From the NCBI GenBank assembly GCA_037447655.1, contig JBBHKE010001306.1:64001-90410 (forward strand): DNA of 26,410 bases. The letters run 5' to 3'. The notes under the pieces were generated by a model. It saw only the letters and a program-made list of their open reading frames with translations, searched no databases and had not been told where the DNA came from. The DNA is from Zygnema cylindricum. Its lineage: Eukaryota; Streptophyta; Zygnematophyceae; Zygnematales; Zygnemataceae. The translations under genes and the position numbers were made by a program. This document shows, piece after piece, positions 14,978 to 24,722 of the stretch (its first letter is position 1; each line of letters starts with the position of its first letter).

Positions 14978-15527
14978 AAGATACTCCGATTGTAAGGAAA
15001 ATCTTCTACCTAAGTGAGTGCCACGTGTCGACGTATGAGAACAAAGATTGCTTGACAGATTGACCACGTGCCACGAAACGGGCGTTTGAAAAAGTCAAAA
15101 AGGTAAAAGTTTTAAAAGGTGCCTCTACTTAGTGCGAATGTTTAGTGCTAATATTTAGTGCGAACCTTTAAGGGTAATATTTAGTGCGGGTATTTAGTGC
15201 GGAGAAGGACGTGAAGCGAAGTATTGCTGAAATGGGCGTTTGATACTTTTGAAAGTTTTTGAACCGTCCAAGACGGTTCCATGTGACGACTTATTCCAGA
15301 CGGTTCCATGTGACGACTTATTCCAGTTTGCAGTTCATCTTGTGCTGATAATTTTTTCGCCACTTTAAACATATTTTATCCGTACACACTTGTCCAGTTT
15401 TCAATCTGAGACCGCCAATCGGAAGCTGAGATTCTTACCTTTCAATCGCAACCATCAGATCCACAATCGGACATGTGTGTACGGAGAAAAAATATTTTAA
15501 GAAACTAGAAAGACATTAACACTACAG
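14978..15527. repeat. Dispersed repeat, copy A (about 550 bp), with a fold-back 3' part
   Basis: Nearly identical to 18681-19204, from AAGATACTCCGATTGTAAGG through the segment ending ATTAACACTAC. It contains five TTTAGTGCG-type words (15128-15203) and, in this copy only, a tandem duplication of the 27-base GACGGTTCC...ATTCCA unit (about 15273-15327). The last 175 bases (15352-15525) form a hairpin related to the MITE at 13825-14045. Noncoding; the element class is unknown. Confidence 0.85.
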
Positions 15528-15748
15528 TACACCGCCAATCGCTATTAGCGTGTAGGTTTGATTAGAGCATACTATTATTTAGCGTGGTGTACGCTAATTG
15601 GGAATTTGGAAATTTTGGAAGAAATCGATTACTCTAATTAGGAATTAGGGCTTTTATTAAATAGTGTGGATAATTCTATTTGAGAATAAAAACAAAAAAA
15701 GGCGGGACGGTATTAGCGTACACAACGCTAATAGCGATTGGCGGTGTA
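15528..15748. mobile_element. Fold-back MITE, second terminal type
   Basis: 221 bp between TACACCGCCAATCGCTATTA and its complement at the right end (CTAATAGCGATTGGCGGTGTA). The inverted repeats are about 24 bp. The first bases and the ATCGCTATTAG word match the other MITE type (TACACCGTGTATCGCTATTA), so the ends are related. It is bounded by TA. The interior is AT-rich and noncoding. The same right-end sequence follows copy B of the dispersed repeat at 19203-19250. Confidence 0.8.
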
Positions 15749-16064
15749 CTAGACTACTAGCGATTCACGCTGTAATTTACAGTTTTTTCGTTTTAATTAT
15801 GGAACAGGAGGACGTAATTGTATGGCTCGCTGTGGTTATTGTTAAGCCACATTAAATCAAAGCATGGGTGAACGGAGAGCTTTTTGAAGACCATGGAAGG
15901 TTTGGGATGAACAATTACACGAACTTAAACAAGACATGATTTCGAAAAAATGACAAACAAGGTACAAAACATGAACAAAGGGAGTTTTATCTTATAACCA
16001 TAAAATACAACAAGGAAAAACCTCAGACGCCATAGGTGAGGCAAAGATAAGAACAGTCAAAAAC
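15749..16064. other. Spacer between MITEs, no feature seen
   Basis: Moderately AT-rich sequence without repeats or a convincing reading frame. Confidence 0.5.
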
Positions 16065-16269
16065 TACGCCGTGTATCGCTTTCATTGTTAATGTTTTTTT
16101 TGCCACTTAGAACATCTTTTCTTCGTACAAACATGTCGTATTTAGGATCTGACGGTAGCGATGGAAGCCAAGATAGTGGTCTTTAAATGAAAATTAGACT
16201 ACTGTGTATGGGGCAAACATGTTTTAAGTGGCAAAAAATGTATCAACACTAAAAGCAAAACACGGTGTA
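16065..16269. mobile_element. Fold-back MITE, diverged copy
   Basis: Left end TACGCCGTGTATCGCTTT and right end complement TACACCGTGTTTTGCTTT are followed on both sides by GCCACTTARAACAT. The middle (about 16140-16225) differs from the 13825-14045 copy. TA bounds both sides. Same family, more diverged. Confidence 0.75.
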
Positions 16270-17727
16270 GCTAGAAAGCAGAAAAAAAAAGAAACATTAC
16301 TCTATAATATACAAAAAAATCCCACGACCAATAAGTTATGAGCCCCGTTGAAAAGGCTACAAAACGCTAAGACTAATAAAGATCGTCTAGCTGTCGGTGT
16401 GTCTCTAACTAACGTGAAAGATATTCCCATCCATGAAGACATCATACTGAGTTAAAACTGAAGTTCAAGATTGGGAGTGTACAAAGGTAAAAATGTTAAT
16501 TGATGGTAGTGGTGGGTGTAAGCTTCAACATTTCAACAATCACTTCTTTGTAATAAATTGTTGAAAGACGTGTCCAAAGTCCTAAAGGTTTCTAATCCGG
16601 ACGATGTTAAATTGCGAGGTGGATCTCAAAGTACTCGACAACCTTCAATGCAAATGATATGAAATTGTCAGGAAGGTTTTAGCGAATGTAATCCTATTTT
16701 TTGGAGGTCGTTGGGTTGCAAATTCTATATACACAATTTAATGTGTGTATAAATCGGTCTTCCCTTACGAAACTTATTTCGCATTGTTGACAATAACTAC
16801 ATCCACTATACGACCACGAGTTCAAGTGGTAAGAGGAATGGTGACACTTCCTGTTGACAGTGTAATTTATGTTGGGTCCCCTACAGTTACCATTTCTCCA
16901 TGTTTGTTAGAACGATATTACTTGCCCACGTCCGTTTTCTAGCGTGTGAACAATTTACAAAAAGGGCGCTTCCGCATTCGTACATAACCACTCAAACAAC
17001 TTTGGTTTTCCAAATCTGAAGGGTTGGACATATGAAAGCCTAATAAATATCAAAATAAGTTCGTAGATAAATGAAACATATCATTTTAAGTGTTCTCTAA
17101 TATTAATATAAGCATTAGTTCTTGGCTAAAAACAAAAAGGGAGTTTACCACGTCTTCAAGCAAATGGGTGGTGCAAGCACCATTCAAATTTAACATCATA
17201 TACCTAGGTTACAATATTTTACTGAATTGATGAGTTAGTTGCAATTATCGCATGTTAGATTACTATGTGGTGACGTTCGCAACCCAAATGGGTGGGAATA
17301 CCTTCGACCTCTTTCGTACATTGTAGAGCAATCAATTATCTTGCAATTGCGTCATTAATGGACACTACATACGATAATTTTCATCAAAATCAAAGCTTAG
17401 CGATGGCCATGTTGGTATGCGCATGGGGCAAGTGTCTACAAACAAAAGCTTTTACGAACATAAGCTTTATATCTCTCATAAGTTCCATAACTTCGAGTAA
17501 GGTAGTAGGACGAACGGTGTTCTTAAGGAATAATTGGCTCAAAACTGCAAAAGCAATCATGTGTAGTTGGACTTAGAATAGGGTACGTAACCTTTAGCGA
17601 AAACTCACAAGACATTGGTTCTTACACAAACTTGGGCAAAACCTTCGCCATCTTCTCCCAAATTTCTCCCTTGTTCATTTCCTATGCAAGTTTGTAAGCT
17701 TGAAAGGCAGTTGTACACCAATGTACT
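16270..17727. other. Unassigned 1.4-kb region, no supported gene
   Basis: Base composition is closer to 40% G+C than the flanks and a few frames of 60-95 codons exist (for example 16745-16942 and 17292-17576, plus strand), as does an open stretch on the minus strand around 17390-17576. None has a recognisable motif, and stops break all longer readings. It may be a decayed transposon or pseudogene; I cannot name one. Confidence 0.4.
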
Positions 17728-17862
17728 TATCCCTCTCCCTCTCCCTCTCCTGCTCCCTCTCCCTCTCCCTCTCCCGCTCTCTCTCCCTCTCCCTCTCCCT
17801 CTCCCTCTCCTTTTCCTTCTCACTCTTCCTCTCTTTCTCTCTCTCCTTGTCCCTTCCTCTCA
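17728..17862. repeat. (CTCCCT)n pyrimidine tract
   Basis: About 130 bases of CTCCCTCTCC with a few TGCTC and CGCTC interruptions. It gives spurious Ser/Leu/Pro or Arg/Glu frames. Confidence 0.92.
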
Positions 17863-18672
<810 letters not shown>

Positions 18673-18680
18673 TTCTTTAA

Positions 18681-19224
18681 AAGATACTCCGATTGTAAGG
18701 AAAATCTTCTACCTAAGTGAGTGCCACGTGTCGACGTATGAGAACAAAGATTGCTTGACAGATTGACCACGTGCCACGAAACGGGCGTTTGAAAAAGTCA
18801 AAAAGATAAAAGTTTTAAAAGGTGCCTCTACTTAGTGCGAATGTTTAGTGCTAATATTTAGTGGGAACCTTTAAGGATAATATTTAGTGCGGGTATTTAG
18901 TGCGGAGAAGGACGTGAAGCGAAGTATTGCTGAAATGGGCGTTTGATACTTTTGAAAGTTTTTGAACCGTCCAAGACGGTTCCATGTGACGACTAATTCC
19001 AGTTTGCAGTTCATCTTGTGCTGATAATTTTTTCGCCAATTTAAACATATTTTATCCGTACACACTTGTCCATTTTTCAATCTGAGACCGCCAATCGGAA
19101 GCTGAGATTCTTACCTTTCAATTGCAACCATCAGATCCACAATCGGACATGTGTGTACGGAGAAAAAATGTTTTAAGAAACTAAAAAGACATTATTAACA
19201 CTACACCGCCAATCGCTATTAGCG
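18681..19224. repeat. Dispersed repeat, copy B
   Basis: Same sequence as copy A at 14978-15553 with few substitutions and the same orientation. It lacks the 27-base tandem duplication of copy A. After the hairpin part it joins directly to CACCGCCAATCGCTATTAGCG (19204-19224), the terminus seen on the 15528-15748 MITE. The (TA)n tract sits at its left edge. Confidence 0.87.
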
Positions 19225-19885
19225 TTGTGTACGCTAATTCCGTCCCGCTTTTTTTTTAATTTATTCTCCATTAGCGTAGTTCATTCTATTTTTTTCTGTA
19301 CTCTATTTAAGGTTAATTTTTAGTACCGTACAAAACGGAAGTACGTCATCATTTAATTAGTGTGGTGTACGGACAATGTCAGACCGTACAAAATCGTACA
19401 TTTTTAAATAAAAAGGTACAACTCATTATGTTTAATAGCCGCGGACGCATGAGAATGTGCGGTCTTAAAAGGGGTTCAATCCGGGTCGTAAAAAGTTACG
19501 TTCGCACATATTTGACCAACAACCGCATGGTCGACAGTGTGAACGTCAAACATATTCGCCAGAGGAAAGTCATCGATTTCAGTAAATGAACGTAACTGAA
19601 TGCAATGTTGCGCCGGCGTATTACTGTAACTTTGATATATAGGTTATCAAATCCAAGTAGGTTCCTTGTAAGCAGTTATAGTTATTATTAATGTTATTTT
19701 ATTTTTATGGTTCAATTAGCGTAAAGGTTTATGGTATTAAGGTGAAAATGGTTCCATTTAGTATAGATTTTCATTGTAATATGGTCTCCATCGCAAAATA
19801 AAGTAAACGTTTATATTAATACGGGGTCGATGTGCCAAAAAACCCTTAATTAAAGTTATTATTTGAATTTAATAGAATAAAAAAA
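19225..19885. other. Unassigned AT-rich region, no supported gene
   Basis: 19225-19250 continues the MITE-type terminus (GTGTACGCTAATTCCGTCCC). A 75-codon frame at 19362-19589 has a basic composition but no motif. Nothing else is recognisable. Confidence 0.4.
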
Positions 19886-19889
19886 CAAT

Positions 19890-20012
19890 ATTTGGCGTTG
19901 GTGATATTCGGGGACGGGAAACGCCAAATGCTGACAATCCATAAAAGAATGGATCCATTCTTGGCCAACCACAACCAACCTTTTCTTGGCCAATCACAAC
20001 CAACCGTTTCTT
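19890..20012. repeat. Cluster of palindromes and a 26-bp direct repeat
   Basis: ATTTGGCGTT (about 19891-19900) is complementary to AACGCCAAAT (about 19920-19929), forming a hairpin with a loop of about 20 bases. AAGAATGGATCCATTCTT (about 19945-19962) is a perfect 18-base palindrome. TCTTGGCCAACCACAACCAACC is followed by a near-identical copy ending near 20005 (22-base core with one change, quoted here only as start TCTTGGCC and end AACCAACC for the second copy). Confidence 0.7.
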
Positions 20013-20199
20013 AGTGGGATCTGACGCTTACGGCATCGTTTTGACAATTTTTAGGGTATGTCCACGAGGACGCAAGCGAAAGCTCCGCCGCCTGTTCCAC
20101 ATTTCATCCCACTTTCTTCCCTATCGACATGCCATTTTTTCATTCAGCCACCCTGTCTCCTCTGTATCTCCTTTTATATATGGTGAAAAGCGCTCTCTT

Positions 20200-20665
20200 C
20201 CTTTTTGCATGTCGCTATCCCTCGCCATATTATCCGCCTCCTCGTCTCCCCATAGGTTTGCTCCACCTCCCCCTCCCCCCCCTCCCTCCCTATTAATCAG
20301 CCTCTCTCTATCTGTGAATCCCTCTCTCTCCCTAATTATTTTTCCCATTACCCTTCTCCCCCTCCTCTTCTATCTCTCTACTCTTACCTCTCTCTCCCTC
20401 AATCTGCCTCTCCCCCTCTCTCCCTTTCAATCTGCCTCTCCCCCTCTCTCCCTATCAATCTGCCTCTCCCCCTCTCTCCCTATCAATTTGCCTCTCCCCC
20501 TTTCTCTCTCTCAATCGTCCTCTCCCCCTCTCTCCCTATCAATCTGCCTCTCTCTATCCGTGAATCCCTCTCTCTCACTATTTTTTTATCCCATTTCCCT
20601 TCACCCCCTCTTCTTCTATGTCTCTACCCTTAACTCCCTCTCTCTCAATCTGCCTCTCCCTCTTG
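20200..20665. repeat. Pyrimidine minisatellite with 28-30 bp units and a 120-bp higher-order duplication
   Basis: Units of CAATCTGCCTCTCCCC plus CTCTCTCCCTAT repeat about five times between 20399 and 20545. Around it a longer block (CCTCTCTCTATCTGTGAATCC...CTCAATCTGCC; 20300-20415) recurs in diverged form at 20546-20660. The 222-codon plus-strand frame over this region is Ser/Leu/Pro low complexity, not a gene. Confidence 0.85.
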
Positions 20666-21526
20666 TACCTTTTTTGTTATAGAGGTTTATTTGTTTGTTT
20701 GCTTCCATTTTTATTATTTTCATTGTGGATGCTAAATTGTTTTTGGTTCCTTTTTTTTATCTTATTTGCAGAAGTGACGTACACATTATTCCTTCTACAT
20801 ATGGAAAAAATTTGCATTACCATTAAAGTATAATAAAATAAGTTTTGAACGAGAGGGGGAAAGTGAGGTAGGAGAAGAAAGAGAGAGGCGAGAAATGGAA
20901 AGAAGTAGAGGTGAGAGAGGAGAGGGGAAATAAAAAAGGAGAGATTATAAAAGATGGAGGGTAGGAGTAGCATAGATATTTGTTGAGTTTGGCTTTTTCC
21001 TTACAATTGACAAACTCAACTAAAATATGGAGAAATCTTGATAGGAATCATCTTTTATGTTTTTAGTAGGATTGTCCATTCGGTATTTTTCCAAGATACG
21101 TTTTGGTTAGTTCCGTTTTCAATTACATCTCTGTACATTTCCATAGCTATGGTTTATATGTACATTTGTAAATTTTTTGACAATTATTATGTGCACCGTG
21201 AAAAGAATGTAAAAGAAAGGAATTGGTCGTTCTGTTTTTCTTTTATGTTATCCATATTTTTTTCTTTGTATTTTATGTGTGTATATTTTTTTTGTATTCC
21301 ATATGATTTTGCATTGTATATAAATTGTGTTTGTCACTGTTAAAAAGTTATGATCCGAGTTATTTTAATATCAAGATTTATAAAAAAAATGGCATTTTAG
21401 TGCCGAAATCAAAAAAAAAGACAAAAAATAAAAATGAGTTATAATTATTGATTTTGATTTCCGCAGGTCAATTTATTACAATTTATGTCTATGTAAATAC
21501 TTGGCATTTTGCGCATCACACACAAG
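20666..21526. other. AT-rich flank of the retrotransposon, no supported gene
   Basis: A purine-rich stretch lies at 20850-20960. A 101-codon frame at 21038-21343 encodes a Phe/Tyr/Ile-rich hydrophobic stretch typical of translated AT-rich DNA; no motif supports it. The last five bases before the LTR at 21527-21531 are TAATT, the target duplication. Confidence 0.45.
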
Positions 21527-21531
21527 TAATT

Positions 21532-22715
21532 TGAAACTCTGAGACCTCCATTGGCCCTCAGTCTAAGCAGATCCAAAGAAGCTAATCTAAATAGTGCCGA
21601 CTCTTAACTTGATATAAACCCAAATGACTGACCCCTAGACAATCAAAACCCAAATATAGATTCACCCCTGTGAAATAAGACTTTCTGTGTGGTAAGTTCC
21701 ACCACACAATGCAAAGTTAGAATATGAGATTTGGACACATTCACCCACTTTGACTTTCCCTTTAAAATGCAGCCACCCTGGCAGACAAAAACTCTGACCG
21801 ACTACACCCTTGTGTAGCCTGGACTCCCTTGAGTCCGCAGCAAAAAGAATCACTGAAAATGGTCAAGTAAATTGATAGTTATGGCTGCCCAAAATTAGCC
21901 ATTTATACAAGATGCTCTCTAGGAGAGGCGACTACTTACTCAAAAACATTCCAAGTCCTATTCTCACTCTAAGACCCTATCTACTGACGTACGGCACCAA
22001 TCACTTCACTGTACCGTACAGATAAATACAGGTGCCGGTGTACTTTCTGTACGACAATCGTACGATATGGCTGAAATGTCAACACATGTCATATATCTAT
22101 TTGTTCCCGTAATCTCTGGTGTCGCAGCAATCCAATGTTGACGTGCCATGTGTCATCCTATGTGACGATGACCGCAAACCGCCAAAAGTACATATCCCAC
22201 GATTGCGGCGCCTATCGTGGCCGTCCGATCAAATCCGGCTATATTTCTAGCTGTTGAAAATAGACGCACGGTATTTGTTTCACGGTCAAACCAAATGCGC
22301 GGTATCCGTTTCAATAAATAAATTTGTACTCCGTACTATCCATAACTGTATCTATGCAATACGTATATATTTCTGGTTAAATGAACTAGTCTACGTGTAA
22401 CTATCTAAATAATTATCAAACCCCATATGTCGTAATACCAGCTCTAGGCTAAATGGATAAAGTCACCGGCTAACGGCGATTTGACGGACGGTAGGAACCA
22501 GGATCAATTCCTGGGTCCGTCAAACACCTTTTGGAAAGTCTTACTAATTTACCCATTGTCTTCTCTAGAGAGCTTAGGCAGTCATGGCTCTAGCTCCCTA
22601 TCCAGCCTTTAGTGACTACAACAAGTGTGGGGGCTTGGAGAGGGGAGTTAGAGGCAGATTGCCTCTGCCTTTTTCTATCCTATTTACAGACCTAGAAAAT
22701 ACACAAATATCAACA
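21532..22715 (-). repeat. LTR (3' LTR in element sense), 1184 bp
   Basis: It aligns along its full length with 24723-25891. Relative to the other copy it keeps 23 bases at about 22451-22473. It has terminal TG/CA. The last purines before it at 22716 are the polypurine tract. An open frame of 63 codons (21662-21853, minus) is also open in the other LTR. Confidence 0.95.
22441..22524 (+). other. tRNA-like module inside the LTR (T-arm with box B-like loop, box A-like sequence)
   Basis: CCAGG-ATCAATT-CCTGG (22498-22514) is a 5-bp stem with a 7-base loop. The loop fits the tRNA T-loop TTCRANY except for its first base, and the closing G-C pair is kept. Directly 3' of it GTCCGTCAAA (22515-22524) pairs perfectly with TTTGACGGAC (22480-22489). 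Upstream, TAGGCTAAATGG (22445-22456) fits the box A consensus TRGYNNARNNGG at all but one position. No full cloverleaf forms: there is no 5' acceptor strand in the usual place and the anticodon arm is poor. So this is tRNA-derived or tRNA-like, not a tRNA gene. It lies antisense to the element. The right LTR keeps the T-arm (about 25665-25690) but has lost box A. Confidence 0.5.
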
Positions 22716-22730
22716 CTCCCCTTATTTTCT
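22716..22730 (-). other. Polypurine tract of the retrotransposon
   Basis: On the minus strand AGAAAATAAGGGGAG immediately precedes the TGTTGATATT start of the 3' LTR. This is the expected position and composition for the plus-strand primer. Confidence 0.8.
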
Positions 22731-22744
22731 AGTCTATTTTCCTT

Positions 22745-23494
22745 TCAACTCCCACACAAAAAAAACCAAAATACTCCCTTTTTTTTTCTCTTTTCCTTTT
22801 TTCTTTTCTTTTTATAAACCTTTATGACAATACACTCACAATTTAAAAGGTCCATTAGATGAGCTGAAATAAACATTCGATTTTGCTGATCACATATTTT
22901 ATGAAGCATCCCAATTTTCATAACCCCAAGCAAAGATTTTATCCACCTCATCACTTTTTCATCCACACACAACCCGATTTCTCTCTTGCAATCCAAACAG
23001 CCAGCCCCATCTCCAATCTGCAACATATACCCGGATGATAACCCTTTTACAGGCACATCTTCACAAGCAACATCACACCAAGTAGTGATGTCAAATCCAT
23101 CCACCTCCAAATATTCCCAAAAAACACTAGTCCCCACTAAGTTCCTCATAAGATCTAGATCTTTCGTACTCATATTTTTATCCATGATAACTACCCTATT
23201 TTCTAAACTTCCCTCACTCTCTCCCATGGAATTCTTTCCACTATCACTTTATATTTTAATTACCAATAAATATTTCTTCTCCCCTAAACTTTTATTCAAA
23301 TATTTCTCTTCTCCCCTATCCTTTAAAACCTCTTCGAGTTTCACTTCTCCCTTTTCCTCGAAATCCGTTGAAGTCTCCCTTTCCGACCAGTTTTCTGTTT
23401 CCCTATTTTTTATAAAATTATCATCATTAATTTTATCTTTCCCGTTTTCACTTATGGATCCTAGATCTGACTTTCTCATTTCTAAGTCATACAC
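22745..23494 (-). pseudogene. Second reading frame of the retrotransposon, unknown product, one internal stop
   Basis: A frame overlapping the end of gag by about 13 bases runs from 23494 to 22745 with a single in-frame TAA at 23249-23251. It encodes about 249 residues. The first third is highly charged (Lys/Glu). The middle has a cysteine-bearing segment (WCDVACEDVPVKGL, then GAGCLDCKREIGLC) and a hydrophobic helix. The end is a Lys-rich low-complexity tail running into the polypurine tract. It shows no protease (DSGA), integrase (HHCC) or reverse transcriptase (YVDD) motif. It could be a degenerate gag extension or a captured host sequence. Confidence 0.45.
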
Positions 23495-24718
23495 TCTATC
23501 TCCTCGACATCCTCAAGTACCTCCTCTTTTTTTACTTCTCTTATGCCTCCAAAAGTACACTGTTGCTTTCGTGGAATTTCTGTGTGCTTTTCTCTCTTCC
23601 CCATACTACTAATCCCGAGAAGCTCTAAAATATCTTCATCCTCTTTCTCCTCTTCCCCTTCTTCCTCCTCATCCACATTCCAACTTCTAAGTTTTTCCAA
23701 ACAAGGGCATTCCTCCATATAATGACCCGGTTCCCTACAAAAGAAGCAAACCCCCTTTTTCAAAATTCCCTTTTGTTTTCCTCTCCCTCTAGTTCCACCA
23801 GAGTTCCGATAAGGTTTACCTTTGTCTTTCTCCCTCTCATCACGCTTCCGCTCGTCACCACCGTTCCTCTCATCACGCTTCCGCTCGTCACCGTCGTTCC
23901 TCTCATCACGCTTCCGCCAATCGCCACTAGCTGTAAATGCATTCACCCTGTCACTTCCCCTACGAAGCTCCAAAGTGCTTTCCCTCACAAGAATTATCCC
24001 CATGGTAAAGCTCCAAGTCCATGAGGAGCCATCCATTGCTTGCATACGGCAAATGATTTTTTCGTACTCACCTGGGAGTTTCATAAGTAGTGTATTAATT
24101 TTCCTATCCTCAGATTCTACATATCCCGCACTAGCAAGCTCAACATATGGCGCAACAATATCATTGCAAAACTCTATTATGCTACCCGCCTTTATAAACA
24201 TACGCATCTATTTTTTAGTTTACTAATTGCTGCCTCTGAATAGTCTTACTCTTATAAATCTGACTTAGTGCTTCCCATATCTGTGAAGACTTCATTAAGT
24301 TTATAAGAGTGATAGCTATAGACTTAGACACGTTTCTAAGTATGAGATGCTTTGCTATAGTATTTTTGTATTCCTATAATTTTCTGTCATTTTCTTCAGT
24401 TTTAATCCCTACAAATTGAACCATAGTCGAGAGCTTAGCTCCCTTCACCATCGGTGTTCCTTTTCCCTTCTCCCATTTTTCCCCGTCCACGGAACGGTTT
24501 TTCCCTTCACCTTCCGTTGCATCTGAACTCCGGTTGATATTCTGGGAAGCCTCAGATGACTCTCCATAGTAAGCTCCTCCAAAGCCAGGCGGTGGACATC
24601 TCACTTGTCCCAAAACAATTCCCCATAAGTGCTTCTCGAAAAGCAATCCCTCCATAGTAAACTCCCATTAAGTGAAGTCTATTCCATCAAACATAGGCAC
24701 CCTATATGGTGGGCCCAT
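23482..24718 (-). pseudogene. gag: Copia-type gag with CCHC zinc knuckle, broken
   Basis: Structural capsid/nucleocapsid polyprotein of an LTR retrotransposon. Reading starts at ATG 24718, five bases after the LTR, with the Copia-style opening VPMFDG followed by HLWGIV. It is interrupted by TAA at 24668-24670, TAG at 24374-24376, another TAA near 24217 and a frame change there. The 3' part (24207-23482) is open for 241 codons: a capsid-like portion (NDIVAPYVELASAGY, then INTLLMKLPGEYEKI), an Arg/Glu/Asp-rich region with three 11-residue repeats (GDERKRDERNG type, 23836-23924), a basic stretch, and the knuckle CFFCREPGHYMEEC (C-X2-C-X4-H-X4-C), ending in an acidic tail. The order matches plant Copia Gag. 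No restored sequence is implied. Confidence 0.85.
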
Positions 24719-24722
24719 AACC

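Noticed and set aside
20014-20682. 222-codon Ser/Leu/Pro frame
   Set aside because: It is the translated pyrimidine minisatellite; repeat length and composition explain the lack of stops.
22441-22524. A functional tRNA gene in the LTR
   Set aside because: The T-arm and boxes are good, but the acceptor 5' strand is misplaced and the anticodon loop lacks the conserved T33; kept only as tRNA-like.
22716-24722. Hidden protease, integrase or reverse transcriptase in the retrotransposon interior
   Set aside because: Looked for DSGA-, HHCC- and YVDD-type motifs in the given frames on both strands and found none; the interior is also too short.
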